Below are positions 33,232 through 42,336 of a stretch of 64,000 nucleotides of DNA, piece by piece (position 1 is the stretch's first letter; each line of letters starts with the position of its first letter). Under the pieces are notes generated by a model. The model was not told the origin of the DNA and did not search any database. It saw only the letters and a list, made by a program, of their open reading frames with translations. The stretch is taken from the NCBI GenBank assembly GCA_005882275.1, contig VBAK01000105.1, positions 62,001 through 126,000 on the forward strand. Direction: 5' to 3'. This stretch comes from Candidatus Segetimicrobium genomatis. Lineage in GTDB: Bacteria > Sysuimicrobiota > Sysuimicrobiia > Sysuimicrobiales > Segetimicrobiaceae. The position numbers and the translations under genes were made by a program.

Positions 33232-35151
33232 ATGGAACAGGTGGCGGTGAAGTTCGCGGATGGATCGGCGCGGCGGTATCCGCGCGGGACGACGCTCGCG
33301 GCGCTCGCGGCGGAGACGGGCCGCCGCGACATCCTGGCCGCTCGGGTCGACGGGGCGCCGCGCGATCTCGCCGCCCCGCTCGAGCGCGATGCCGCGGTGG
33401 AGTGGCTGACGTTTGGCGACCCGGCCGGGCGGGAGATCTACTGGCACAGCACCGCGCACCTGCTTGCGCAGGCCGTGCGGGAGCTGTTCCCGCAGGCCAA
33501 ACTGGCGATCGGTCCTCCGATCGAGGACGGGTTCTACTATGACTTCGACATCGGCCGGCCGTTTACGCCCGAGGATCTGGAGGCGATCGAGGCGCGGATG
33601 CGCGAGCTGGCGAAGCGCGACGAGCCGATCGAGCGGATCGCCGTCAGGCGGAACGACGCGGTTCGGGCGTTCCAGAGCGGCGGGGAAACATACAAGGCCG
33701 AACTGCTCGAGGGGATTTCCGACGATCCGGTGAGCTTCTACCGCCAGGACGGGTTCCAGGACATGTGCCGGGGTCCCCATCTGCCGTCCACCGGCTGGAT
33801 CAAGGCGGTCAAGCTGCTCAGCACCTCCGGCGCGTACTGGCGGGGGGACGAGCACCGGGAGATGCTCCAGCGCATCTACGGGATCTCGTTTCCCACCCAG
33901 GAAGCGCTCGACGCGTATCTGGCCCGCCTGGAGGAGGCCAAACGGCGGGATCACCGCAAGCTGGGGCGGGAGCTGCAGCTCTTCGCCTCGGTGGAGGAGG
34001 TCGGCCAGGGGCTGCCCCTGTGGCTGCCGCGGGGCGCGACGGTGCGGCGGGTCCTGGAGCGGTACATCATCGACCTGGAAGAGGGGCTCGGCTACCACCA
34101 CGTGCACACCCCCGATCTGGCGAACACCCAGCTCTATAAGATCAGCGGCCATTGGGATCACTATCGGGAGAACATGTATCCTCCCATGAAGGTCGACAAC
34201 GAAGAACTGGTCCTGCGCCCGATGAACTGTCCGCACCACATCATGATCTACAAGAACCGGCAGCACAGCTACCGCGACCTGCCGGTCCGGATTGCGGAGC
34301 TGGGCAACATGTACCGTTACGAGCGGTCGGGGGTGCTGTCCGGGCTGGCCCGCGTGCGCGGGATGACGCTCAACGATGCCCATATCTTCTGCCGCCCCGA
34401 CCAGCTCACCGACGAGTTCATGTCCGTCGTCCGCCTCATCCAGCGCGTCTACGAGGATCTGGGATTCCGGGACTACTGGTACCGCGTGTCGCTCCGGGAC
34501 CCGGCCGACCGCGCGAAGTTCGTGCACAACGACGCCATGTGGGACCTCGCGGAGCACAAGCTGCGCGAAGCCATGACCGCGCTCGGCCTGCGGTTCGTCG
34601 AAGCCAGGGGAGAGGCGTCGTTCTATGGGCCGAAGCTGGACGTGCAGGTCCCCAACGTCATGGGCAAGGATGAAACGATCTCGACGGTGCAGATCGATTT
34701 CTATCTCCCGGAGCGCTTCGGGCTGGAGTATATCGGGGAAGACTCGCAGCCCCACCGCCCCGTGATGATCCACCGCGGCGTGATCAGCACCCTGGAGCGG
34801 ATGATGGCGTTTCTGATCGAGCTCTACGCGGGGGCGTTCCCGCTGTGGCTCGCCCCCGAGCAGGTCCGGGTGCTGCCGATCGCCGACCGGCATCTGGCCT
34901 ACGCGCGCCGCGTCCAGGAAACGCTCCGGGGCGCCGGCATCCGCGCGGGGGTGGACGCCGGCAGCGAGCGGACCGGGCACAAGATCCGCGAGGCGCAGTT
35001 GATGAAGGTGCCCTACATGCTCGTGGTCGGCAACCGGGAGGAGGAGCAGGAGACGGTCGCGGTGCGGAGCCGCGGCGCAGGCGACGAGGGGGCGGCGCCG
35101 CTGGCGGCGTTCACCGACCGGCTCGTCCGGGAGATCGCGTCGCGGCGCTAG
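33232..35151 (+). CDS. thrS: Threonyl-tRNA synthetase
   Basis: 639 aa from ATG 33232 (MEQVAVKFADGSARRYPRG), the normal TGS-domain start; the track ORF begins inside the T-box leader. Domains in order: TGS (1-65), the editing domain with HSTAHLLAQAV and the later Cys/His of FQDMCRGPHLPSTG, the class II catalytic core with RPMNCPHHIMIYK, VQIDFYLPERFGLEY and HRPVMIHRGVISTLERM, and the anticodon-binding domain from about residue 540 ending LVREIASRR. It charges tRNA-Thr and edits Ser-tRNA-Thr. Expression is set by the upstream threonine T-box. Confidence 0.96.
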   Translation: MEQVAVKFADGSARRYPRGTTLAALAAETGRRDILAARVDGAPRDLAAPLERDAAVEWLTFGDPAGREIYWHSTAHLLAQAVRELFPQAKLAIGPPIEDGFYYDFDIGRPFTPEDLEAIEARMRELAKRDEPIERIAVRRNDAVRAFQSGGETYKAELLEGISDDPVSFYRQDGFQDMCRGPHLPSTGWIKAVKLLSTSGAYWRGDEHREMLQRIYGISFPTQEALDAYLARLEEAKRRDHRKLGRELQLFASVEEVGQGLPLWLPRGATVRRVLERYIIDLEEGLGYHHVHTPDLANTQLYKISGHWDHYRENMYPPMKVDNEELVLRPMNCPHHIMIYKNRQHSYRDLPVRIAELGNMYRYERSGVLSGLARVRGMTLNDAHIFCRPDQLTDEFMSVVRLIQRVYEDLGFRDYWYRVSLRDPADRAKFVHNDAMWDLAEHKLREAMTALGLRFVEARGEASFYGPKLDVQVPNVMGKDETISTVQIDFYLPERFGLEYIGEDSQPHRPVMIHRGVISTLERMMAFLIELYAGAFPLWLAPEQVRVLPIADRHLAYARRVQETLRGAGIRAGVDAGSERTGHKIREAQLMKVPYMLVVGNREEEQETVAVRSRGAGDEGAAPLAAFTDRLVREIASRR

Positions 35152-35211
35152 CGGGGCGCCGGGGGACCGGCCGGTCCGGCACCGACGCGCCCGCGCGCGG
35201 CGCCGGGCGGC

Positions 35212-35814
35212 TCAGGGCTGGTGCGCCCGCAGGTGGAGGGTGACCGTCACCGGGTCCCGGGCGACGAAGATGAAAGCCCGCGGGTACGGGATTCCGTAGT
35301 CGGCCATCCGGACGGTCGCCGTGCCGTCGGCCAGGTAGTCGCGGGCGAGCGCGGTGACCACGGCGGGGAATTCGATTGCGCGCGTCACGTCGCGGATCGT
35401 CAGGCTCCCCCGCACCGTCGCCGGAAACGGGTGGATGCCGAGCCCGGGGCGCGCGGTCACTTCCCCCGTGAACGAGATCCTGGGGTACCGGCCGGTCTCG
35501 AGAAAGGTCGACCGCATGGCGGCGTCCCGGATCCCGCCGCCGGTCGTGATCGCGCCGGAGGCGATCCCGGCGTCGACCCGGGCGACGTACTCCTCCCCCT
35601 CGCCCCGCGCCTCCACCGCAACGCGGCCGGTGACCTGGGTGGTCCGGCCGGAGAATCCGCCGCGGTTGTCCGGGACGCGGAAGACCACCGAGGAGTCCCC
35701 CGGCACGATCTCGAAGGTGCCGGTGGGGAGGAGCACCAGCCCCTCCACCATGGACGGAGCCCACAGCGCCGTCAGGACGGCCAGCCCCCCGATGAGCATC
35801 GCGCCGCGGCGCAT
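35212..35814 (-). CDS. Exported YceI-family lipid-binding protein
   Basis: 200 aa from ATG 35814, where AGGAGG sits 5 nt upstream; the track start at 35841 is less likely. A signal peptide (GAMLIGGLAVLTALWAPSMVEG) leads into a YceI lipocalin-like barrel: FEIVPGDSSVVFRVPDNRGGFSGRTTQVTG at the start, SISFTG-type strand RYPRISFTGEVTA, and SLTIRDVTRAIEFPAVVTAL. YceI proteins bind isoprenoid or amphiphilic molecules in the periplasm or envelope. This gene is convergent with thrS and divergent from holA. The ligand is unknown. Confidence 0.87.
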   Translation of the reverse strand: MRRGAMLIGGLAVLTALWAPSMVEGLVLLPTGTFEIVPGDSSVVFRVPDNRGGFSGRTTQVTGRVAVEARGEGEEYVARVDAGIASGAITTGGGIRDAAMRSTFLETGRYPRISFTGEVTARPGLGIHPFPATVRGSLTIRDVTRAIEFPAVVTALARDYLADGTATVRMADYGIPYPRAFIFVARDPVTVTLHLRAHQP

Positions 35815-35898
35815 CGCGGCCTCCTCTCCCCGGTTCTTCAATGGACCGTACCCGATGAGTGTGTCGCCACGATCACGGCAGGGGGGACGCTGCCCCCG

Positions 35899-36921
35899 GT
35901 GACGCCGCCCGGCCGGCGCCGGCCGGCCCCGCCCGCCGCGGGGGCCTCATCGAAACCCGCGCCCGCCGTCTATCTGATCGTCGGCGAGGAGGAGTGGCTG
36001 GCGGAGGCGGCCCTGCGAACGCTCCTGGACGACCTCCTGCCTCTCGAAGAGCGCGACCTCAACCTGGACGTCGTGGACGCCGGCGAGACCCCGGTCCAGG
36101 ATATCGTGATGCGGTGCGAGACGCTGCCGTTCTTTGGGAGCCGCCGCGCCGTCGTGGTCCGGCGGGGCGAGGACCTCAACGCCGCCGACCAGGACGCGCT
36201 CGCCGCCTACCTCGAGCGCGGCGCGCCGCCCTCGGTGGTGATCATCGTCGCCGAAAAGATGGATCGCCGCCGCCAGCTCTTCGCGGTCCTGCAGCGCACC
36301 GGCCGGATCATTCCCTGCGAGCCGCCGGACGCCGGAGCGCTGCCCGGCTGGATCCGGGCCAGGGTGGAGGAGTCGGGGAAGACGATTCCCGCCGATGCGG
36401 CGCAGACGCTCGTGGTGCTGGCGGGTGGCTCGCTGCGAGAACTGGCGTCGGAGATCGGAAAATTGGTCTCCTACGCCGGCGATCGACGGGCCATCACAAG
36501 CGAAGACGTGCGCGCCGTGGCCAGCCATGTCGCCGAGGCCACCGTGTTCGAATTGATGGACGCCCTGGGGCGCCGGCAGGCCGATCTGGCGCTCAGGCTG
36601 CTCCAGACGGTGCTGGCCGAGGAGGCGCCGGTCAAGGTGCTCTTCATGCTGGGGGACCAGATCCGCATGCTGCTGAAGACGAAGACCCTCCTGGAGCGGC
36701 ACGCCGCTCCCGGGCGGCGGCCGCCTCAGGCCGCGATCCGAGAGGCGCTCGGAACGCGGGCGTTTCTGTTCGAACGCTACAAGGCCCAGGTCGAGGCGTT
36801 CGGCCGGCTGGACGTGTCGAGGGTCCTTGGGCTGCTCATGGAAACGGACACGGAAATCAAGACAGGCCAGAAGCCGCCCCGGCTGGCGCTCGAAACCCTC
36901 ATCGTGGGGCTCTGTGTCTAA
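35899..36921 (+). CDS. holA: DNA polymerase III subunit delta
   Basis: 340 aa if GTG 35899 is used; the first 20 residues are Pro/Ala-rich and the start is uncertain. Similarity begins at PAVYLIVGEEEWLAEAALRTLL (the YLL.G.E...... motif of HolA). The AAA-like core has LPFFGSRRAVVVRR, IIVAEKMDRRRQLFAVLQ and GGSLRELASEIGKLVSYAG; the C-terminal collar has VFELMDALGRRQADLALRLL and VLFMLGDQIRMLL. Delta is the wrench that opens the sliding clamp within the clamp loader. It is convergent with rpsT, an order (holA then rpsT) seen in many bacteria. Confidence 0.92.
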   Translation: MTPPGRRRPAPPAAGASSKPAPAVYLIVGEEEWLAEAALRTLLDDLLPLEERDLNLDVVDAGETPVQDIVMRCETLPFFGSRRAVVVRRGEDLNAADQDALAAYLERGAPPSVVIIVAEKMDRRRQLFAVLQRTGRIIPCEPPDAGALPGWIRARVEESGKTIPADAAQTLVVLAGGSLRELASEIGKLVSYAGDRRAITSEDVRAVASHVAEATVFELMDALGRRQADLALRLLQTVLAEEAPVKVLFMLGDQIRMLLKTKTLLERHAAPGRRPPQAAIREALGTRAFLFERYKAQVEAFGRLDVSRVLGLLMETDTEIKTGQKPPRLALETLIVGLCV

Positions 36922-36946
36922 AGGAATGCCGGATCAGGCGTGACGC

Positions 36947-37231
36947 TCAAGCGGGGGAGGCGGCGTGCGGGACGCTCCCCGGCGCGGGCCGGGCGACGCG
37001 CCGGACCAGGCGGGACTTGCTCCTGGCCGCGGCGTTCGGATGGATGATCCCCTTGCGCGCCGCCGAGTCCAGCTGCTTGATCGCCGCCAGGACCTCGGGC
37101 GCGCCCGGCGCGGCCGCCTGCCGGGCGTTTTTCACAAGGGTCTTGAGCATGGACCGAACCGCCTGGTTCCGGGCGGTCCGCCTGACCGTCTGACGCTTCC
37201 GCTTCAGGCCGGATTTCGAGCGCTTCGCCAA
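36947..37231 (-). CDS. rpsT: 30S ribosomal protein S20
   Basis: 94 aa, highly basic, from TTG 37231 with a GGGGGTGC ribosome-binding site a few nt upstream. It starts AKRSKSGLKRKRQTVRRTARNQAVRS and contains AIKQLDSAARKGIIHPNAAARSKSRLVRRV, the conserved S20 helix that packs against 16S rRNA. The last 10 residues (APGSVPHAASPA) are a non-conserved tail. It is convergent with holA. Autoregulation through the unusual start codon, as in E. coli S20, is possible but not shown. Confidence 0.95.
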   Translation of the reverse strand: MAKRSKSGLKRKRQTVRRTARNQAVRSMLKTLVKNARQAAAPGAPEVLAAIKQLDSAARKGIIHPNAAARSKSRLVRRVARPAPGSVPHAASPA

Positions 37232-37373
37232 CCAAGCACCCCCATGGCAGCCTCTCCGGTCCGCGGTATCGGCGCATCACCCGGCCGGAGCAGGCGTCGC
37301 CCATTGTAGCATACGGCCGGTGAAGGTGTCACCTCGTCCACGCGTGACGCGCGGCGGGGCGCGCGGCCCGCCA

Positions 37374-37382
37374 TGTTATAAT
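37374..37382 (+). promoter_or_regulatory. Extended -10 element of murJ
   Basis: TGT-TATAAT ends 9 nt before the murJ ATG, so the transcript would begin within 2-3 nt of the start codon. This implies a leaderless or nearly leaderless mRNA. No clear -35 box. Confidence 0.6.
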
Positions 37383-37391
37383 GGCGGACAG

Positions 37392-39023
37392 ATGTCGACC
37401 GGATCCGAGCCGCCTTCGAGTCACCGGCCGTTCGCCGCCGGCGGGCTGGCCCGGGCGGCCGGCGTGATCGCCGCAAGCACCTTGGCCAGCCGCGGCCTTG
37501 GGTTGATCCGGGACATCCTGATCGCGGCGCTCTTCGGCGCCACGTCCGCGAAGTCCGCGTTCGTCATCGCGTACTACGTCCCGTTTTTCCTCCAGCGCCT
37601 GCTGGTGGGGGGCATCCTCAGCATCGTCTTCATCCCCGTGCTCAGCGAGGTCCTCCTCAAAGGCGATCCGGAGGAGACCCGGCAGGTCGTCACCAGCACC
37701 CTGAATCTGGTGCTGCTCGTCGGCCTGGGCCTGGTGCTGGCCGGCGTCCTCGCCGCTCCGATCCTCGTGCCGTTGGCCGCGCCGGGGTATCTGCAGACGA
37801 ACCCCACGGTGCTGACCACGGCGGTCGACCTCAGCCGTGTGATGTTCGTGTCCATGGTCTTCCTCGCGCTCTCAGGGTTCCTCACCGGATTCCTCAACGC
37901 CCACCACCGCTTTGCCGTGCCGGCGCTCGCCCCGGTCATCTTCAACGTCGTCATCATCGGCGGCGTGCTGACGCTGAGCCGGGCGCAGGGCATCCGCGGG
38001 GTGGCCCTCAGCTTTCTTCTCGGGTGGGCGGCGCAGTTCGCGGTGCAGATCCCGGCGGCCCGCCGGGAAGGGCTGCGCTGGGGCACGACGCTGAACCTCC
38101 GGCACCCCGGGATCCGGGAGATGGGCCGCCTCGCCATCCCGGCGATGCTCGGGCTCGCCATCATCGAGATCAACTCGAACGTGGCCCGCTTCTTTGCCTC
38201 GTTCCTGCCCCCGCAGCCGGCCGTCGATTATGTCGCGGTGCTCGACTACGCGTTCACGATCAACCAGGCCCCCGTGGGCATCTTTGCGCTCTCGCTGGCC
38301 ACCGCGCTCTTTCCCACGATGTCGCGCCGCGCCGTCGAGGGGCCCGGACTGCTCCGCGAGACGACGTCGCTGGGGCTGCGCGGCATCCTCTTCACCATGG
38401 TGCCGATGATGGCGGTGATGCTGGCGCTGAGCGGCCCTCTCGTCCGGGTCATCTTTCAGCGGGGCGCGTTCGCCCCGGCGGCCACCCACGCGGTCGCGCT
38501 CGGCCTCGCCGGGTTTGCCGTGGGCAGCGTGCCGTATGCCGCCTACTACGTCGTCACCCGGACCTTCTACGCCCTGCACGATACCCGGACGCCCGTGCGC
38601 GTCGGCGTCTATATGATCCTGCTGAACGCGGCCGCCGATCTGGTGCTGATGCAGTGGCTCGGCCATACCGGGATCGCCCTGGCCACCTCGCTCGTGGCGT
38701 TCGCCAACGTCGGGTGGCTGCTGGCCATTCTGCGCCGCCGCCTGGGGCGGCTGGACGGCGCGGCGATCCTCGGCACCGGGATCCGGACCGCGCTGGCGGG
38801 GGCGGTCCTGGCGCTGGTCTCCCTGGGTACATTACAGGCAGCGGGGCGGGTGGTGAACCCGGCCCGGTTTTCCGGAGCGGCGCTCCAACTGGCGGCCGCG
38901 CTCGCCGCGGGCGCGGTCGCGTACCTCGGCGCCTGCGCCCTGCTCGGCGTGCGGGAACTGGCGCTCCTCGGCGCGTTTCTCCGTCGCAGCCGGGCCGGAC
39001 GTCCCCCCGCAGGCTTGCCTTGA
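37392..39023 (+). CDS. murJ: Lipid II flippase MurJ
   Basis: 543 aa polytopic membrane protein from ATG 37392; the track start adds 24 residues that would lie upstream of the likely transcription start. About 14 hydrophobic segments are visible. Conserved MurJ features are ASTLASRGLGLIRDILIAALFG (helix 1 with the RxxGxxRD arginines), SAFVIAYYVPFFLQRLL, FLNAHHRFAVPALAPVIFNVVII, the central VSARFFASFL-like segment NVARFFASFLPP, GIFALSLATALFPTMSRRA and the FYALHDTRTPV loop. It moves lipid II across the membrane for peptidoglycan synthesis. It stands alone between rpsT and hrcA. Confidence 0.93.
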   Translation: MSTGSEPPSSHRPFAAGGLARAAGVIAASTLASRGLGLIRDILIAALFGATSAKSAFVIAYYVPFFLQRLLVGGILSIVFIPVLSEVLLKGDPEETRQVVTSTLNLVLLVGLGLVLAGVLAAPILVPLAAPGYLQTNPTVLTTAVDLSRVMFVSMVFLALSGFLTGFLNAHHRFAVPALAPVIFNVVIIGGVLTLSRAQGIRGVALSFLLGWAAQFAVQIPAARREGLRWGTTLNLRHPGIREMGRLAIPAMLGLAIIEINSNVARFFASFLPPQPAVDYVAVLDYAFTINQAPVGIFALSLATALFPTMSRRAVEGPGLLRETTSLGLRGILFTMVPMMAVMLALSGPLVRVIFQRGAFAPAATHAVALGLAGFAVGSVPYAAYYVVTRTFYALHDTRTPVRVGVYMILLNAAADLVLMQWLGHTGIALATSLVAFANVGWLLAILRRRLGRLDGAAILGTGIRTALAGAVLALVSLGTLQAAGRVVNPARFSGAALQLAAALAAGAVAYLGACALLGVRELALLGAFLRRSRAGRPPAGLP

Positions 39024-39049
39024 CAGTGCAAAGAGGTGGATGGTAGATT
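39020..39049 (+). promoter_or_regulatory. Sigma-70-type promoter of hrcA
   Basis: TTGACA (39020-39025) and TAGATT (39044-39049) with an 18-nt spacer. The predicted start near 39056 lies immediately before the CIRCE operator. Confidence 0.75.
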
Positions 39050-39063
39050 GAACCAAAGCGAGG

Positions 39064-39090
39064 CTAGCACTCTACGTCCTCGAGTGCTAA
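39064..39090. promoter_or_regulatory. CIRCE operator (HrcA binding site)
   Basis: CTAGCACTC - 9 nt - GAGTGCTAA matches the CIRCE consensus TTAGCACTC-N9-GAGTGCTAA at 17 of 18 arm positions. It sits between the promoter and the hrcA GTG, so HrcA should repress its own operon and release on heat shock. Confidence 0.95.
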
Positions 39091-39104
39091 ACGAGGGTAC
39101 CGGG

Positions 39105-40127
39105 GTGGCCGAGCTCGACACGCGAAAGCGCGAGATCCTCAGGCTCATCATCGACGACTACGTCCTCACGGCCGAGCCGATCGGCAGCGAGACGGTGTCC
39201 GCCCGCCACCGGCTGGGGGTCAGCCCGGCGACGGTGCGCAACGAGATGGCCGGCCTCGAGGAGCTGGGCTACCTCCGCCAGCCGCACACGTCGGCGGGCC
39301 GGGTCCCGACCGAGCAGGCCTACCGGGTGTACGTGGACTCGATGCTCGGGGAGGAGCACCTCCCGGCGTGGGAGCGCGCCCGCCTGCGCCGAACGCTCTT
39401 CGGCGTCCAGCCTGACCGGACCGTCGAGCAGGCGGCGCACGCGCTGGCGTCCGTGACCAACTTCGCCGCGGTCGCGGCCTCGGTGACGACCGGGGAAACC
39501 CGGCTTCGGCATCTTCAGCTGGTCCCCCTCACGCCGCGGCGCGCGCTCCTGATCGCGGTGACCGACGAGGGCGTGTTCGAGGGGACCACGGCGGAGTTCG
39601 AGACGCCAATCCCGCCCGACGATCTCGACCGCCTCTCCCATGAGATCAGCCGCCGGATCGCCGGGATGCCGCTGCACGATCTCACCCCGCGCACGCTCGA
39701 CGCCGTGATCGGGGACGCGGCCCGCTACCAGCGGGTGGTGGACGAGGTCGCCCGGCTGCTCCGGGAGCACCTCTCCCAGACCCCGGGCCCGGTCTACTCG
39801 GAAGGGAAGGCCAACATCCTCAAGCAGCCCGAGTTCCAGGATGTCCGGCGGGCGCAGCCGGTGCTCTCTGCGTTGGAGCAGAGGGACGTCGTGGTGGAAT
39901 TGCTCCGCCCCGGATCCGAAGAGGACCGCGTCCGGATCACCATCGGCAGGGAGAACAAACGGGAAGAGATGAGGGAGTGCAGCGTGATCACGGTGACCTA
40001 TTTCGTGGAGGACCGCCCGGCGGGCGTGGTCGGGATCGTGGGCCCCACCCGCATGCGGTACGGAAAGGTGATCAGCCTCCTCTCGTTCCTGGCCGACAGC
40101 CTCGCCGAGGCCCTCGGTCAGGCGTAA
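39105..40127 (+). CDS. hrcA: Heat-inducible transcription repressor HrcA
   Basis: 340 aa from GTG 39105, placed 14 nt after the CIRCE element; the track start would include the operator in the coding region. The winged-helix N-terminus reads LDTRKREILRLIIDDYVLTAEPIGSETVS, then LGVSPATVRNEMAGLEELGYL (recognition helix) and QPHTSAGRVPTEQAYRVYVD. The C-terminal sensing part includes ANILKQPEFQDV and VGIVGPTRMRYGKVISLL, both diagnostic. It represses heat-shock genes through CIRCE. dnaJ follows after 12 nt, whereas the usual grpE and dnaK are absent from between them. Confidence 0.96.
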   Translation: MAELDTRKREILRLIIDDYVLTAEPIGSETVSARHRLGVSPATVRNEMAGLEELGYLRQPHTSAGRVPTEQAYRVYVDSMLGEEHLPAWERARLRRTLFGVQPDRTVEQAAHALASVTNFAAVAASVTTGETRLRHLQLVPLTPRRALLIAVTDEGVFEGTTAEFETPIPPDDLDRLSHEISRRIAGMPLHDLTPRTLDAVIGDAARYQRVVDEVARLLREHLSQTPGPVYSEGKANILKQPEFQDVRRAQPVLSALEQRDVVVELLRPGSEEDRVRITIGRENKREEMRECSVITVTYFVEDRPAGVVGIVGPTRMRYGKVISLLSFLADSLAEALGQA

Positions 40128-40139
40128 CGCGCGCGCACG

Positions 40140-41246
40140 ATGCCCCGCCGCGATTACTACGAGGTGCTCGGCCTTCCCCGCTCCGCCACGCCGGAGGACA
40201 TCAAGCGGGCGTTCCGGCAGCTCGCGCGGGAACACCATCCCGACGTCAACCGAGACCCCCACGCCGACGAGCGCTTCAAGGAGATCAACGAGGCCTACCA
40301 GGTCCTGGGCGATCCCGAGCGGCGGGCCCTCTACGACCGCACCGGCCAGGTGGGCGCCCTGCGGGACCACGGGGGAGGCAATCCGTTCGGGGGCAGCCCG
40401 TTCGAGGATATCTTCGACATGTTCTTCGGCCGGGAGCGTCCGCAGGGGGGCGAGCCCGGGCCCGAGCGCGGCAGCGACCTTCGGGTGGCGCTCGAGGTGA
40501 CGCTGGCGGAGGCGGCGGCCGGGGTGGAGAGACGCATCGCGATTACCCGGGAGGAGACGTGCCCGGTCTGCTTCGGCACCGGAGCGGAGAAGGGCAGCGC
40601 TCCCGAAACGTGCCCCACCTGCCGCGGGGCCGGTCAGGTCCGCTACAGCCGGCGCACCGCGTTCGGCTCGTTCTCCCAGGTTTCCACCTGCCCGCAGTGC
40701 GGGGGAGCCGCCAAGGTGATCCCGCATCCCTGTGTGGAGTGCCGGGGGAGCGGGCGGGCGCGGGCGAAGCGAGAGATCACGGTGAAGGTCCCCGCCGGGG
40801 TCGAGGAGGGAACCCGTCTGCGGCTCCCGGGGGAAGGGGAAGCGGGGATGCGCGGCGGGGAACGCGGGGACCTGTATGTCGATCTGGCCATCACGCCCCA
40901 TGCCGTCTTCTCCCGCCGCGGGCGCGACCTGCACTGCGAGGTGTCCGTCTCGATGACGCAGGCCGCGCTGGGCGATGAGATCGATGTGCCCACCCTCGAG
41001 GGTCCGGTCCCGCTCGCGATTCCGCCGGGGCTCCAGCCCGGAGCCACGACCACGCTCCGGGGCAAGGGGATGCCGAGCCTCCGGGACGGGAAGGGCGACC
41101 TCATCGTGCACTTTCAGGTTGCGATTCCCGATGAGCTGACGAAGGAACAGGAGCGGCTGCTGCTGCAGTTCGGCCAACTGCGCGGGGAAGACATCAAGCC
41201 GCAGAAGAAGACGCTGCTCGGAAAGTTCCGCTCCCGTCTCTCTTGA
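40140..41246 (+). CDS. dnaJ: Chaperone DnaJ (Hsp40)
   Basis: 368 aa. The J domain (RRDYYEVLGLPRSATPEDIKRAFRQLA) contains the HPD motif (REHHPDVN) that triggers DnaK ATPase. A short Gly/Phe region (GGGNPFGGSPFEDIF) follows. The zinc-binding domain has four repeats: CPVCFGTG, CPTCRGAG, CPQCGGAA and CVECRGSG; the third departs from CxxCxGxG after its second Cys but keeps both Cys. The C-terminal substrate-binding domains end at GKFRSRLS. It is co-transcribed with hrcA under CIRCE. Its partner DnaK is not encoded in the window. Confidence 0.96.
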   Translation: MPRRDYYEVLGLPRSATPEDIKRAFRQLAREHHPDVNRDPHADERFKEINEAYQVLGDPERRALYDRTGQVGALRDHGGGNPFGGSPFEDIFDMFFGRERPQGGEPGPERGSDLRVALEVTLAEAAAGVERRIAITREETCPVCFGTGAEKGSAPETCPTCRGAGQVRYSRRTAFGSFSQVSTCPQCGGAAKVIPHPCVECRGSGRARAKREITVKVPAGVEEGTRLRLPGEGEAGMRGGERGDLYVDLAITPHAVFSRRGRDLHCEVSVSMTQAALGDEIDVPTLEGPVPLAIPPGLQPGATTTLRGKGMPSLRDGKGDLIVHFQVAIPDELTKEQERLLLQFGQLRGEDIKPQKKTLLGKFRSRLS

Positions 41247-42223
41247 GGGTTCGCGGGGCCGCGCAGCGGCGGCGCGCGGCCCCGCGCCGGCGCCCCCGCG
41301 CCGGCGGTTCGCGCTGGGCGGAACTCCGCGTCATGACCTCGCCCGGCGCCGCGGACGCGGTCGCGGCGATGCTGTGGGACCTCCGCGTCGGGGGCGTCGT
41401 CGAGGACCGGCTGTCGCCGTCGGCGGTCCGTCTGCGGTGCTACCTCCCGCCTTCGCGGGCGCGGGCGGTCACGCTGCGCCTGCTGCGCGCCCGGGTCCGG
41501 GGACTCGCCCGGTACGGCCTCGATCCCGGCCGATCGTCGGTAGCGTGCCGGACGGTCGAGATCGGCCGATGGGCCCGCGCGTGGCGGAAGGCCATGCGGC
41601 CCGTGCACCTCGGCCGGCTGATCATTGCCCCCACCTGGGCGCGCGTCCCCCCGCGCCCCGGCCGGATCGTCGTCCGGATCGATCCGGGGATGGCGTTCGG
41701 CAGCGGGGCTCATCCCAGCACGCGGCTGTGTCTCCGCGCCCTCCTCCGCTACCTTCGTCCCGCAGACCGCGCGCGCGGGACGGTCGCCGACGTCGGCACC
41801 GGTTCGGGCGTCCTGGCCATCGCCGCCGCGCGTCTCGGAGCCGCCCAAGTGCGGGCGCGGGACATCGATCCGGAGGCCGTGGCGATCGCCCGCGCGAACG
41901 TGCGGGCGAACGGCGTCGCCGGCAGGGTGTCGGTGGTCCGCGGCTCCGGCGTGGGCAATCCGCCGGTCCCCGCCGCCCTCATCGTGGCCAACATCGTCGC
42001 CGATACGATCATTCCGATGCTGCCCGAGGCCCGCGCGCGGCTGGCGCCCGGAGGCCTCTTCATCGGCTCCGGCATCGTCGCGGACCGGTTGGATGAGGTC
42101 CTCGCCGCCGCCGGCGCCTGCGGGTTCCGGAGGGTGGAGGTCCTCGCCTCCGGGGAGTGGCGCGCCGTGGTCCTTGCCGCCCGCGATTCAGACCGCCTTG
42201 AGGTTCGAGGCCGAGCGTGTTAA
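41243..42223 (+). CDS. prmA: Ribosomal protein L11 methyltransferase
   Basis: 326 aa starting at TTG 41243, which overlaps the dnaJ stop by 4 nt. An Arg-rich stretch of about 25 residues precedes similarity (WAELRVMTSPGAADAVAAML), so the true start could be slightly downstream. PrmA features are the linker WARAWRKAMRPVHLGRLIIAPTW, then RIDPGMAFGSGAHPSTRLCL, SAM-binding DVGTGSGVLAIAAARLGA, RDIDPEAVAIARANVRANGV and NIVADTIIPML. It trimethylates L11. The dnaJ-prmA order is common; the usual following rsmE is replaced here by mgsA. Confidence 0.9.
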   Translation: MRVRGAAQRRRAAPRRRPRAGGSRWAELRVMTSPGAADAVAAMLWDLRVGGVVEDRLSPSAVRLRCYLPPSRARAVTLRLLRARVRGLARYGLDPGRSSVACRTVEIGRWARAWRKAMRPVHLGRLIIAPTWARVPPRPGRIVVRIDPGMAFGSGAHPSTRLCLRALLRYLRPADRARGTVADVGTGSGVLAIAAARLGAAQVRARDIDPEAVAIARANVRANGVAGRVSVVRGSGVGNPPVPAALIVANIVADTIIPMLPEARARLAPGGLFIGSGIVADRLDEVLAAAGACGFRRVEVLASGEWRAVVLAARDSDRLEVRGRAC

Positions 42224-42226
42224 CAT
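42218..42226 (+). promoter_or_regulatory. Candidate extended -10 element upstream of mgsA
   Basis: TGT-TAACAT at the very end of prmA matches the TGYTANNAT-type element seen elsewhere in the window. It would give a GC-rich, foldable leader of about 105 nt before mgsA. Confidence 0.4.
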
Positions 42227-42336
42227 AATGACGGAGGCGGTCGCGGTGAGGGCCGCCGGGGAGTGCCGGCCACAAAGCCTTCGGGGGGCGGACAGTCCTG
42301 CCGGGGGCTTCATCATTTTCTGGAAGGAGCAGGCGC

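Noticed and set aside
42227-42336. Riboswitch (c-di-GMP-I-like CACAAAGCC string) upstream of mgsA
   Set aside because: Only one half resembles the motif; the partner segment and tetraloop are absent, so it is not called.
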